Shown one piece after another: positions 28,364 to 37,207 of a DNA stretch of 64,000 nucleotides. Within the stretch, counting starts at the first letter, position 1. Every line of letters begins with the position of its first letter. The stretch spans positions 434,001 to 498,000 of the forward strand of contig NZ_FOZE01000002.1 of the NCBI RefSeq assembly GCF_900113225.1, written 5' to 3'. The stretch comes from Mitsuaria sp. PDC51 (GTDB lineage: Bacteria; Pseudomonadota; Gammaproteobacteria; Burkholderiales; Burkholderiaceae_C). The position numbers were made by a program, and so were the translations under genes. The notes under the pieces were generated by a model, which was not told the DNA's origin, did no database searches, and saw nothing but the letters and a program-made list of their open reading frames with translations.

Positions 28364-29674
28364 ATGAACGGGATCCGTCTCCCCGCCTTCCTCAAGCACC
28401 GGCCCGAAGCCCGGGCCTTTAGCTCGAACGTCGCCTGGCTCCTGGGGGACAAGCTGACGCGGTTCCTGGTCGCCATCTTCGTCAGCGCCTGGGTGGCCCG
28501 CTATCTCGGTCCGGAGCGCTACGGCGTCCTGGCCTATGCGATCGCCTTTATCTCCATGTTCCAGGCGGTGTCGCTGCTAGGCCTTGACAACTTGATCGTG
28601 CGCGACATCGCGGCCTCGCCTGCGCAGGCCGGCCGCGTCCTGGGGACGGCGCTGCGTCTGCGGCTCATCGCGGCGGGAATCTCCTATCTGGCGCTGGGCG
28701 CCTGGATCGTGCTGTTCCAGCGCGAGGACATGACGGTCTCGGTCGTTGTGCTCCTGGCCGGACTAGCGATCCTGTTCCAGGTGTCCGACGTGATCGACCT
28801 GTGGTTCCAGAGCCGGATCCAGAGCCGCCGTACTGTCGTCGCCAAGATCTCGTCCTACTTGGCGACGGCAGTGTTCAAGGTGCTGCTGATCCAGCTCGGC
28901 GCCAGTCTTCCGGCCTTCGCTGCGGCCAACGCCCTAGAGACCGGGCTCGCCGCCATCGCCCTTGTCATCGCCTATGCCGGCTACCGGACCGAACGGCGCT
29001 GGGAATGGGACGGCGCACTGGCGCGCGCACTGCTGGCACAGTCGTGGCCGCTGCTGCTGTCGGGCCTGTCGATCCTGCTGTACATGCGAGTCAGCATCGT
29101 GTTCCTCCGCGAGTCGGCCGGCACGGCCGAGGTGGGCTTCTATGGTGTCGCGGCCACGCTGTCGGAGATGTGGTATTTCATCCCGATGGCCCTGGGCAGC
29201 AGCATCGCGCCCATCGTCTCCCGCCAGCGGGCCGCCGGCAGCGACGCTCATCGCCGCACGCTGCTCAAGGCCTTCGCCGGGATGTGGGCGCTGTCACTTT
29301 CCGTGGTGGTCGTGAACATCCTGGGCGCACGGCTGTTCGTCGGTCTGCTCTACGGTCCACAGTACGCGGCCTCAGCACCGCTGCTGGCCCTGCACGCGCT
29401 GACCTTCATCCCCGTCTGCCTGGGTGTGATGCAGAGCGTCTGGCTGATCAACGAGGGCCGTTCGAGGCTCGCGCTCCACCAAGCACTGAGCGGCGCATTG
29501 ACCGCCCTCGTCCTCAACCTGATCCTTACGCCGCGTTACGGCGCATACGGCGCGGCCATCGCTACCGTCGGCGCGCAATTCGTGCAAGCCTTTCTGGTCA
29601 ACGCCCTGCTGGCCCCAGACCTGTTCCGCCTCCAGTGCGGATCGCTGCGCATTCTGAAGACGCTTCGTTCATGA
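28364..29674 (+). CDS. Wzx-type oligosaccharide flippase (plus-strand operon)
   Basis: Flippases of the MATE/MVF/Wzx superfamily move lipid-linked repeat units across the inner membrane. The 436-residue protein has about twelve membrane segments. It begins with a soluble SSNVAWLLGDKLTRFLVAIF lead typical of the group, and has SAWVARYLGPERYGVLAYA. The start is the ATG at 28364; an earlier in-frame reading overlaps the cupin gene. It is coupled to the next glycosyltransferase by ATGA. It is one of two flippases in the region. Confidence 0.9.
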   Translation: MNGIRLPAFLKHRPEARAFSSNVAWLLGDKLTRFLVAIFVSAWVARYLGPERYGVLAYAIAFISMFQAVSLLGLDNLIVRDIAASPAQAGRVLGTALRLRLIAAGISYLALGAWIVLFQREDMTVSVVVLLAGLAILFQVSDVIDLWFQSRIQSRRTVVAKISSYLATAVFKVLLIQLGASLPAFAAANALETGLAAIALVIAYAGYRTERRWEWDGALARALLAQSWPLLLSGLSILLYMRVSIVFLRESAGTAEVGFYGVAATLSEMWYFIPMALGSSIAPIVSRQRAAGSDAHRRTLLKAFAGMWALSLSVVVVNILGARLFVGLLYGPQYAASAPLLALHALTFIPVCLGVMQSVWLINEGRSRLALHQALSGALTALVLNLILTPRYGAYGAAIATVGAQFVQAFLVNALLAPDLFRLQCGSLRILKTLRS

Positions 29675-30678
29675 ATGGCCCGACGACACCAATACCGCCG
29701 ACGCTGAGCATCTGCATCCCGACGCTCAATCGCTGCGCCCTCCTGTGCGCGGCGCTGCGTTCGATCTACGCCGCCGGCTGGGACCGCCGGCGCGTCGAGG
29801 TCTGCATTTCCGACAACGCCTCGGAAGAGGACTACGGCGCATTGCACGCCCTGCTGGCCGAAGCGCCTCCCGGGCTGAGCGTGCGTTATCTGAAGCAGCC
29901 CCGACGTCTGCCCATCGACGCCAGCATGTATGCCGTCCGCAACATGGCGAGCGGAGACTATCTCTACTTCCTTGGTGACGACGACCATTTCCTGGACGGC
30001 GAGGCATCGCGGCTGCTGACGCTGATCGACCAGGAGGCGCCCGACCTGGCCATCTTCAACGGCATCCTCATTGATGCGGAGGACCGGGTAGTTGGCAACC
30101 ATTTCCAGCTGCCGCCTCGGACCTACAACGACGTCTTCCAAGCTTTCGACGACTTGCGGGACAAGGGTATGTTCGGCGCGGTGCTGGTGCGTTCGGCGCA
30201 TCTGCAGGCGGCCCACTTTGAGGCGCTGTTCGGCACTGCGCACGGCTACGGCTGCTACTGGTTTTCACTGCTCGACGAGCGGCACCTTGGCGGACGGGCA
30301 CCGAAGATCATGATCCCCGGCTTCGCGCTGGTCGCGTTGCGCATGGCGGCCAAGAGTTACAACTTGCTGGACGTGTATTACCGGCAGATCCCCTACGAGA
30401 TCGCCGTCTATCGACGGCATCTGCCGGCGGGCCGCGCCCAGCGGGCAAACCTGCGCTTCGAGCGCGCCTTCCATCGCAAGATCGCATCGTTGCGCTTCCT
30501 CCTGCCTATGCGTGCCGCGGGGATGTCGATCCTCGACATCGAGGCGCTCTACCCGGCTTTCCACGACCGCCATGCGCTCAAGCTGAGGTGGGCGGATTGG
30601 CTGGTGCGTTCGGGCGCGTTTGCTCGGCTGAAGACGATCTACCGGCTGCTCCGCGGCAGGAGCACGCGTCCATCATGA
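29671..30678 (+). CDS. family 2 glycosyltransferase
   Basis: The 335-residue protein has an N-terminal GT-A nucleotide-binding start (LSICIPTLNRCALLCAALRS), a CISDNASEEDY segment and the metal-binding FLGDDDHF. The C-terminal half is family-variable and basic. Its ATG overlaps the flippase stop, and its stop overlaps the next gene, both by four bases. The frame continues upstream through the flippase gene without a stop; only the part from 29671 is real. Donor and acceptor are unknown. Confidence 0.88.
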   Translation: MNGPTTPIPPTLSICIPTLNRCALLCAALRSIYAAGWDRRRVEVCISDNASEEDYGALHALLAEAPPGLSVRYLKQPRRLPIDASMYAVRNMASGDYLYFLGDDDHFLDGEASRLLTLIDQEAPDLAIFNGILIDAEDRVVGNHFQLPPRTYNDVFQAFDDLRDKGMFGAVLVRSAHLQAAHFEALFGTAHGYGCYWFSLLDERHLGGRAPKIMIPGFALVALRMAAKSYNLLDVYYRQIPYEIAVYRRHLPAGRAQRANLRFERAFHRKIASLRFLLPMRAAGMSILDIEALYPAFHDRHALKLRWADWLVRSGAFARLKTIYRLLRGRSTRPS

Positions 30679-31922
30679 GCGTACTGCGCGTCACCCACTA
30701 TTCCGGCGACCGGCTCGGCGGGGCGGCCCGCGCGGCCTACCGCCTGCATCAGGCACTTGGGGGTCGGCAAGAGGCCTTCTCGCGCATGGTAGTAGCCGAC
30801 AAGACCAACGACGACACGACCGTGCGCGGCGCCAGTCCCCGGCTGAGTTCGCGGCTCGCCGCAGTGCTCTCGCCCACGCTCGATGCGCTCCCGCTGCGGC
30901 TGGGCGCTCCGCCCGACGCCATGCCGCGATCGACCGGCTGGTCGGGTCGCATCGGGGCCGCCGCGATCAATGCGGAGCCGACGGACTTGGTGCATCTGCA
31001 CTGGATTTGCGCGGGTTTCCTGTCCATCGAAACCATCGGTCGCATCCGCAAACCCGTTGTCTGGACCCTGCACGACATGTGGGCCTTCTGCGGCGCAGAG
31101 CACCTCGCCGAGGACGGCCCCGGGGCACGGTGGCGCCACGGCTACGACCCCGCCCTGACAACCGGCCGTTTCGACGTCGACCGTTGGACATGGCGGCGCA
31201 AACGGGCGCATTGGCGGACGCCGATGCGCATCGTCACGCCCAGCCGGTGGCTGGCGCAATGCGTGGCCGACAGCACGCTGATGGGCGCATGGCCCGTGTC
31301 GGTCATTCCCAATCCGCTGGACCTGTCCCGGTTCAAGCCGATGGACCGTGCGGCCGCGCGCCGACTGCTTAACCTGCCAGCCGAAAAGCCGTTGGTCCTA
31401 TTCGGGGCCATCCGCGGCACCCAGCTCTCCTACAAGGGCTGGGACCTTCTGCAGCCCGCGCTGGCCAAGGTGGCCCGCGAACAGCCGGGCGTTGAGGCCG
31501 TGCTGTTTGGACAGAGCGAGCCGTCGGACCCTCCGCGGTTGGGGCTGCCGTTGCACTGGATGGGACATGTGTCCGACGACTTCACGCTGTCCGCGCTCTA
31601 CAGCGCGGCCGACCTGCTGGTTGTGCCCTCGCGCCAGGAGTCTTTCGGGCAGACGGGCTCGGAAGCACAGGCCTGCGGCTGCCCGGTCGTCGCCTTCGAC
31701 GCGACCGGACTGCGCGACGTGGTCGCCCACGGCGAGAGCGGCCTGCTGGCCCGCCCTTTCGACAGCGGGGACCTGGCCGACGCGATGCTTGCGGTACTCC
31801 GCGACGACGCGCGACGAGGCGTGATGTCCGTCCAGGCGCGCGCGCGCGCTGAACGTCTCTGGTCCTACGACGCCGTCGCACGACAATACCTGGATCTCTA
31901 CCGCGACGCCGTCCCCCGGTAA
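30675..31922 (+). CDS. family 4 glycosyltransferase
   Basis: The 415-residue GT-B protein has an N-terminal Gly-rich loop (THYSGDRLGGAARAAYRLHQ). The conserved segment HLHWICAGF leads into WTLHDMWAFCGAEH. The C-terminal donor-site motif is PSRQESFGQTGSEAQACG with the E-x7-E pair. These are marks of the retaining GT4 family. It is joined to the preceding GT2 gene by an ATGA overlap. Confidence 0.9.
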   Translation: MSVLRVTHYSGDRLGGAARAAYRLHQALGGRQEAFSRMVVADKTNDDTTVRGASPRLSSRLAAVLSPTLDALPLRLGAPPDAMPRSTGWSGRIGAAAINAEPTDLVHLHWICAGFLSIETIGRIRKPVVWTLHDMWAFCGAEHLAEDGPGARWRHGYDPALTTGRFDVDRWTWRRKRAHWRTPMRIVTPSRWLAQCVADSTLMGAWPVSVIPNPLDLSRFKPMDRAAARRLLNLPAEKPLVLFGAIRGTQLSYKGWDLLQPALAKVAREQPGVEAVLFGQSEPSDPPRLGLPLHWMGHVSDDFTLSALYSAADLLVVPSRQESFGQTGSEAQACGCPVVAFDATGLRDVVAHGESGLLARPFDSGDLADAMLAVLRDDARRGVMSVQARARAERLWSYDAVARQYLDLYRDAVPR

Positions 31923-31948
31923 GCGGCTCCTCGGACACGACCAGTCTC

Positions 31949-32734
31949 ATGAACACTGCCACCGACGCACCGGCCCGCCCGGCCGCCTCGCCGCATCACG
32001 CCCCCGCCGGGGGCGATCGCCCGCTGATCACGATCGCCACGGTGGTGCGCAACGGCGCGGCAACGCTCGACGCCACGATCCGTAGCGTCGCCGCCCAGAC
32101 CTTCGCGGACATGGAGTACATCGTCGTGGATGGCCGCTCCACCGATGGAACGCTGGACATCCTGCGGCGGCACGAGACGCACATCACCACCTGGGTCAGC
32201 GAGTCCGACAGGGGCATCTACGACGCGATGAACAAGGCCCTGGCGCTCGCCAGGGGACGCTGGCTGCTCTTTCTCGGCGCCGACGACACACTGACCGCAC
32301 CGGACATCCTGGAACGCGTCGCCGCGCGCCTCGACGACGCCGACGCGGTCTTCTACGGGGACGTCATCCTGAAGTCCTCGGGCCGGGCCTATTGCGGCGA
32401 GATGAGTGCCTACCGGCTGATGCAGCAGAACATCTGTCACCAAGCGATCTTCTATCCCGCCGGAGTCTTCCGGTCCAAGCCCTACGACCTCGATGCCGGC
32501 CTGCTGGCCGACTACAAGTACAACATCGAGCTCTGGGGCGCGGGCGTGCCGTTCCGGCACATGCCGCTTGCTGTCTCCCTGTTCGAGGACGCCGGGGCGT
32601 CCAGCCGGCCCGACGAGAAGTTCGAGTCGATGCGACTGGCGCTGATCGACCGGCACCTCGGCTGGCCGTACGGCTTGGTCAAGCGCGTCCGCAACCTGCT
32701 GGTGAAGGTACGGAACCGGCTGACGCGCCCATGA
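31949..32734 (+). CDS. family 2 glycosyltransferase (WcaA-like)
   Basis: The 261-residue protein has LITIATVVRNGAATLDATIR, the QTFADMEYIVVDGRSTDGT motif and the FLGADD metal site. This pattern is typical of the short WcaA-like colanic-acid/O-antigen GT2 enzymes. An N-terminal Pro/Ala-rich stretch of about 25 residues precedes the domain. Its stop overlaps the polymerase start by ATGA. Confidence 0.88.
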   Translation: MNTATDAPARPAASPHHAPAGGDRPLITIATVVRNGAATLDATIRSVAAQTFADMEYIVVDGRSTDGTLDILRRHETHITTWVSESDRGIYDAMNKALALARGRWLLFLGADDTLTAPDILERVAARLDDADAVFYGDVILKSSGRAYCGEMSAYRLMQQNICHQAIFYPAGVFRSKPYDLDAGLLADYKYNIELWGAGVPFRHMPLAVSLFEDAGASSRPDEKFESMRLALIDRHLGWPYGLVKRVRNLLVKVRNRLTRP

Positions 32735-34029
32735 GCCCGCTGCTCTACCTCGTCACCATCTCGGACCAGCTCGAGACCTATCTCGCGCTGCTCCTGCTCT
32801 TCGCCCCGCTGCACTACTGGCTGGCGCGACGACTCGCGGTCAACCTCTTCGACCCGCTGTTTCTGGTGATACTGGCCGACTGGTTCGGTTTCACACTGGT
32901 CAGCTTCATGTGGATCAACGGCGATATCCGCGCGGAGCACCTGCAGTACTACATGGCCTCGCAGGCGGCGCTGTACGCGGCGCTGTTATATGTGAAACGG
33001 ATGAACGCCGGCCTTTGCGCGCCGGCCTTCAATCCGCCATACGCGCTCGTGAACTGGGTGGTCTTCTTTGCGTTGCTCGTGCACTTCTCGGCCACCGCGG
33101 TCAAGTGGGGGCTGACCGGCATCCCGCTGTTCAATGCCTCGCGGCTCGGCGCCTTCGCCGGCTCGGGAGGGCTCGGGATCATCGAACGCTTCGAGACAGG
33201 CGCCTTCTTCATACTTAGCTTTTCCGGCCTGCTGCTCTGGACGAAGTTCCGGTCGCGCGCGACCTGGATGACGCTGGGGGTCGTGGTCTGGCTGCTGGTG
33301 TACATCGCGTTCTCGGGATCCAAGGGCGCGCTGCTCAGCATCCTGCAGGTCTACTTCCTGGTCCGCGTGCTGGTCTCCTCCGACCGGTCTCAAACGAGCT
33401 TCATGGGAAGCCGGCTCGGTGGCATCGCGTTCGCCGCAGCCGCGGTGTTCTCCTTCATCGTCCTGGCCGTGCAGTCGCAAGGCGACTTCGAACAGGTGCT
33501 GGTGAACTTGGCATTCCGGCTGGTGAGCTTCGGCGACATCTACATCTACGCTTATGTCGACGACACGATGCGCTACATCCAAGGCGACAACCCAGTTGTC
33601 GGGCTGTTCGGGGGCGCGCTCAGTACCTTCCGCGTCATCCCGGGCGATTGGATTTACAAGAACATGGGGCTGCAGTTCACGGAGATCATCTTCCCCGGTC
33701 TGGACTACCTCGCGGGCCCGAATCCGCGCCACAACGTGTTCGGCTTCCACTTTTTCGGCTGGTGGGGCGTCGTGTATTCGGGCCTGCTGGGGCTGGCCGT
33801 GGGCTGGCTGCAAGCCCACGTCTACCAGCGCGCGCACCGCGGTTTCTTCGCGGGACTGACGGCCTTCCTGCTGTACTTCTCGCTGGTCAGCGTCAGTGGC
33901 GACTTCGACTACGCGCTGTCCACGCTGTCGAGCATCCTGCTCGCCTCGATCCTCGTGCTCATCCCGGCACATCTGTTCTATCTGGTGGGCCGCTCGGTCC
34001 GCCCGTCACGCGACCATGCACTCCGTTGA
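32731..34029 (+). CDS. Wzy-like O-antigen/polysaccharide polymerase
   Basis: The 432-residue protein has about ten to twelve membrane segments and a large periplasmic loop (about residues 275-345) with DDTMRYIQGDNPVVGLFGGA and a conserved-looking NPRHNVFGFHFFGWWG, as in Wzy polymerases. Sequence identity in this family is always low, so the call rests on topology and operon context beside Wzx, Wzz and glycosyltransferases. The start is the ATG overlapping the GT2 stop; an upstream in-frame reading lies within that gene. Confidence 0.75.
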   Translation: MSPLLYLVTISDQLETYLALLLLFAPLHYWLARRLAVNLFDPLFLVILADWFGFTLVSFMWINGDIRAEHLQYYMASQAALYAALLYVKRMNAGLCAPAFNPPYALVNWVVFFALLVHFSATAVKWGLTGIPLFNASRLGAFAGSGGLGIIERFETGAFFILSFSGLLLWTKFRSRATWMTLGVVVWLLVYIAFSGSKGALLSILQVYFLVRVLVSSDRSQTSFMGSRLGGIAFAAAAVFSFIVLAVQSQGDFEQVLVNLAFRLVSFGDIYIYAYVDDTMRYIQGDNPVVGLFGGALSTFRVIPGDWIYKNMGLQFTEIIFPGLDYLAGPNPRHNVFGFHFFGWWGVVYSGLLGLAVGWLQAHVYQRAHRGFFAGLTAFLLYFSLVSVSGDFDYALSTLSSILLASILVLIPAHLFYLVGRSVRPSRDHALR

Positions 34030-34945
34030 CATCGCACTCGGCCTCTACAACGGCGAGACCTACCTGCCCGAATTGCTCGAGAGCCTGGAGCAGCAGACCT
34101 TCCAAGACTGGCGGCTCGTCGTCCGGGACGACGGCTCCACCGATGGATCCTTAGCCCTCGTGCGCCGCTGGTGCGAGCAGCGAGGACGGGCGTTGAAGGT
34201 CGTCGAAGATGGGCTGGGCAACTTGCGCGTGATCGGCAACTTCTCGGCCTGCCTGGCCGCAACCGATGCGCCCTATGCCATGCCGGCGGACCAGGACGAT
34301 GTCTGGTTGCCCCACAAGGTCCAGGACGCCGTCACGGAGATGCGCCGGCTGGAAACGGAGTGCGGCAGTCAGACGCCCATCGCGGTCTACTGCGACCTTG
34401 AGGTCGTCGACGCGTCGCTCAGGCGGTTGCACCCCTCGTTCCTGGAGATGCAGGGACAGGGTTCGCGCCGGGTGCCCACATTGGCGCAACTGCTCACGCA
34501 GAATGTCGCCCCGGGCTGCTCAATGATCATTAATCGGTCGCTGCTCAAGATCGGCTTGCCGATCCCCGCCGAGGTCGCGATGCACGACTGGTGGCTGATG
34601 TTGTTGGCGCGCGCGCTCGGTCGGGTGGCGCATCTGCGCAAGCCGGGCATCGCCTACCGGCAGCACGGTGGCAACCAAGTCGGTGCCCGGCGCGGCGGGC
34701 TGATGGACCTGCTGGGACAGGCCCGTCACGGACGAGCCGCCTACCGGTCGCGCCTTCGGCAGACTCGCACGCAGGCGGAGGCGCTGGCCCTGCGCCTGCC
34801 CGCGGACCATCCGCAACGCGCGCTCGTGCAGACCTATGCCTCGCTCGGTCAGTTGCCGAGGCCGCTGCGTCAGTGGCGCGCGTGGCGCGAAGGCTTCGAC
34901 AAGGTGGGCTTGGTGCGCAATGTCGTCTTCTTTCTCCTGATGTGA
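34016..34945 (+). CDS. family 2 glycosyltransferase (DQDD type)
   Basis: The 309-residue protein has IALGLYNGETYLPELLESL, VVRDDGSTDGS and the donor-site segment MPADQDDVWLPHK. It then has MIINRSLLKIGLPIP and HDWWLMLLARALG, typical of the GT2 branch that includes many rhamnosyl- and fucosyl-type transferases. It overlaps the polymerase gene by 14 bases. Donor specificity is not deducible. Confidence 0.88.
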   Translation: MHSVDIALGLYNGETYLPELLESLEQQTFQDWRLVVRDDGSTDGSLALVRRWCEQRGRALKVVEDGLGNLRVIGNFSACLAATDAPYAMPADQDDVWLPHKVQDAVTEMRRLETECGSQTPIAVYCDLEVVDASLRRLHPSFLEMQGQGSRRVPTLAQLLTQNVAPGCSMIINRSLLKIGLPIPAEVAMHDWWLMLLARALGRVAHLRKPGIAYRQHGGNQVGARRGGLMDLLGQARHGRAAYRSRLRQTRTQAEALALRLPADHPQRALVQTYASLGQLPRPLRQWRAWREGFDKVGLVRNVVFFLLM

Positions 34946-34952
34946 TCCACGC

Positions 34953-35762
34953 ATGCAACTGACTGCCTCGCTAGTTCTCTACAACAACGCCCCGTCGCTG
35001 TTCGAGAAGGCCATTGGGTCCTTTCTCGCGGGGCACAGCGACGGCGTGCTGCACGTGGTGGACAACTCGCCCCAGCCCCTGAAGAGCGACTGGTTCCGAC
35101 ATGAGCGGGTGCGCTACCACCACGTGGGACGTAACCTCGGCTTCGGTGCTGGGCACAACTTGGCCATCCGCCAGCTTTCGGGCGATGGAGCGCACCTGCT
35201 GCTGAATCCCGACATCGAATTCGACCCCTGCGTGCTTCCCGTGCTGCTGAAAGCCTTGGCGGCGTCACCGCAGGTGTCCGCCCTGATGCCCCGCGTGCTT
35301 TATCCCGATGGCACGCCGCAACACCTATGCAAATTGCTGCCGACACCCGCCGACCTGTTCGCCCGTCGTTTCCTTCCCTCCCAGACTTGGCGGGAGCGCC
35401 TGAATCGCGGCTATGAATTGCGCGACCTGCCCCTTGACCGCCCGAGCAACGTGCCCAGCCTGTCGGGCTGCATGCTGCTGATCCGCTCGCGCGACCTGAT
35501 CGCGATCAACGGGTTCGATGAGCGCTACTTCATGTACATGGAGGACGTCGACCTGGTGCGCCGGCTGGGGGACCGGGGAGAGACCCGCTTCGAACCCGAG
35601 GTGCATGTGACGCACGCCTATGCCAAGGGCTCGTATCGCAACAGCCGTCTACTGAAATACCACGTCGTGTCCGCGATCAAGTACTTCAACAAGTGGGGCT
35701 GGCTGATCGACCCCACACGCCGGCAGCGCAACCGCGCGGTACGGTGCCAACTGCCGGCCTGA
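34953..35762 (+). CDS. family 2 glycosyltransferase (WbbL/rhamnosyltransferase-like)
   Basis: The 269-residue protein has the start MQLTASLVLYNNAPSLFEKA, the GRNLGFGAGHNLAI segment, LLLNPDIEF and FDERYFMYMEDVDLVRRL. These motifs mark the WbbL/RfbN-like branch, many of whose members transfer 6-deoxyhexoses. It is the last gene of the plus-strand operon and ends 31 bases from the convergent sulfatase-like gene. No clear terminator is seen between them. Confidence 0.88.
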   Translation: MQLTASLVLYNNAPSLFEKAIGSFLAGHSDGVLHVVDNSPQPLKSDWFRHERVRYHHVGRNLGFGAGHNLAIRQLSGDGAHLLLNPDIEFDPCVLPVLLKALAASPQVSALMPRVLYPDGTPQHLCKLLPTPADLFARRFLPSQTWRERLNRGYELRDLPLDRPSNVPSLSGCMLLIRSRDLIAINGFDERYFMYMEDVDLVRRLGDRGETRFEPEVHVTHAYAKGSYRNSRLLKYHVVSAIKYFNKWGWLIDPTRRQRNRAVRCQLPA

Positions 35763-35793
35763 CACCCTAGCCCTCGTGGATCGTCGGTATGCG

Positions 35794-37188
35794 TCAAGGC
35801 GCCCGCGCGCGGAGCGCGCTGACCAAGTCGAACAGTTGGTCGTTCGAACGATACGCCGACAGGTCGACCGGACGGCCTACAACCGCGACGATCAGCGGCA
35901 CCGAGCTGTCCCGCAACAGCTCGGCGCCTGAACAGCGCGCCGCCGAATAGGTCCCGTTAGAGCACCATTCGCGCACCCGCAACGGGTGGTCGGAGGTGAT
36001 GACGATCCGGGGCCCGGAACCGCCCGCGCGCGCCGCCAACTGCCGGGCGGATCGCGCCACGATCGCGGCCGCGTGGTCGACGCCGGCCGCATAGTGCTCG
36101 GCCAGGGAGGCCTCGGGCCCCGCCGCCGGCGGGTGCGGGACGGGGAGATGGGCAAATAGGACGCCGCCATCGCGCCAGAACGGCGCCTCCCAGTAAGACG
36201 ATTCCACGCGACGGACCAAATCCAGCCAAGGCGTGTTCTGCGCCCGCAGGCAGGACGCCGCCAGCGGGATGTGCAGCCTTCGACCCAGCGCGCAGCCGAC
36301 ACGGCGGGTATCGCTGAACACGGATGGCGGCGCCTCGCGCCTGCACCAGCGTAGCCCTTGCATCGCGCAGTAGGGGTGGTAGAAGCCGACCACATCGATA
36401 TCGGGCCAGCTCGCCTTCACATTTGAAAACTCCAGCAGATCGAGACCGCTGCATATCGCCGTCGGACCGCAGGGCCGCGCCTCCGAAAAGGGCCGTCGTA
36501 GCCACATGGCGGGAATCACCTTGGCCGTGGCATCGCCAACCGCCGTCACGGCGCGGCTTGAGACGACCAACCCCTGAGCCTCCAGGGCCCGGACCACGGG
36601 TCCCGAGGCCTTGAAGCTCAACTCATCCAGCAGGAGGACCAGCAACGGCCCACCGTCGTCGTTTTGCCGCGCCTGCGCAGCCAGGGAGGCGCCGGACCGA
36701 TTGCCGATGTCTGGCCACGTGAGCTGATCGGAACGGAGGGTCACCGCGACCGGAGGCACGGCGACGAAGGCGATGGCCGCCACGGTCAGCGCCACCGGTC
36801 CCCGGGACGCGGCCCAGCGTGCCAGCGATTCGCCCCAGCGGTGGTCGCAGAACCCCAGGAGGGCCCAAACAGCCGCGGATGCGGCCAGCGCCTCGACGAA
36901 GTGGGTCAGCTTGGGGCCGTTCCCCGGCACCGTCCATAACCAGAGCCCCACTGCCAGCAGGAAGTGCCGGACCGGAAGACCCGTGCGGGGGCCGTCCGTT
37001 GAGCGCGGCCTGAATCGCCGTAAGGTCGCGGTGAGCAGCAGGTCGCCGGCCACCAGGAGCGGAAAGACCGCCAGCCATGCGAAATTGTCGACCTGCGCGA
37101 GCATGTCGTGATAACGGTCGCGCATGCCGACTTCCGCGAGCGCGGACAGCCAGACCAGGGCGGCCAGGATCTGCAGCCGATGCTTCAT
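35794..37188 (-). CDS. membrane-anchored sulfatase/alkaline-phosphatase-superfamily protein
   Basis: The 464-residue protein has about five N-terminal membrane helices (up to residue about 150), then a soluble domain. That domain starts with the metal-site LLVLLLDELSF (D188, E189). A likely nucleophile T221 lies in DATAKVIPAMWL. Later sites are HLPVPH (347-352) and the metal ligands in ITSDHP (D400, H401). The architecture resembles phosphoglycerol and phosphoethanolamine transferases (LtaS, OpgB, EptA), so it may add or remove a charged group on a glycan outside the membrane. It ends the minus-strand run, 19 bases after the methyltransferase. Confidence 0.75.
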   Translation of the reverse strand: MKHRLQILAALVWLSALAEVGMRDRYHDMLAQVDNFAWLAVFPLLVAGDLLLTATLRRFRPRSTDGPRTGLPVRHFLLAVGLWLWTVPGNGPKLTHFVEALAASAAVWALLGFCDHRWGESLARWAASRGPVALTVAAIAFVAVPPVAVTLRSDQLTWPDIGNRSGASLAAQARQNDDGGPLLVLLLDELSFKASGPVVRALEAQGLVVSSRAVTAVGDATAKVIPAMWLRRPFSEARPCGPTAICSGLDLLEFSNVKASWPDIDVVGFYHPYCAMQGLRWCRREAPPSVFSDTRRVGCALGRRLHIPLAASCLRAQNTPWLDLVRRVESSYWEAPFWRDGGVLFAHLPVPHPPAAGPEASLAEHYAAGVDHAAAIVARSARQLAARAGGSGPRIVITSDHPLRVREWCSNGTYSAARCSGAELLRDSSVPLIVAVVGRPVDLSAYRSNDQLFDLVSALRARAP

Positions 37189-37207
37189 TTTCGGAAAGAT
37201 CGGCGCC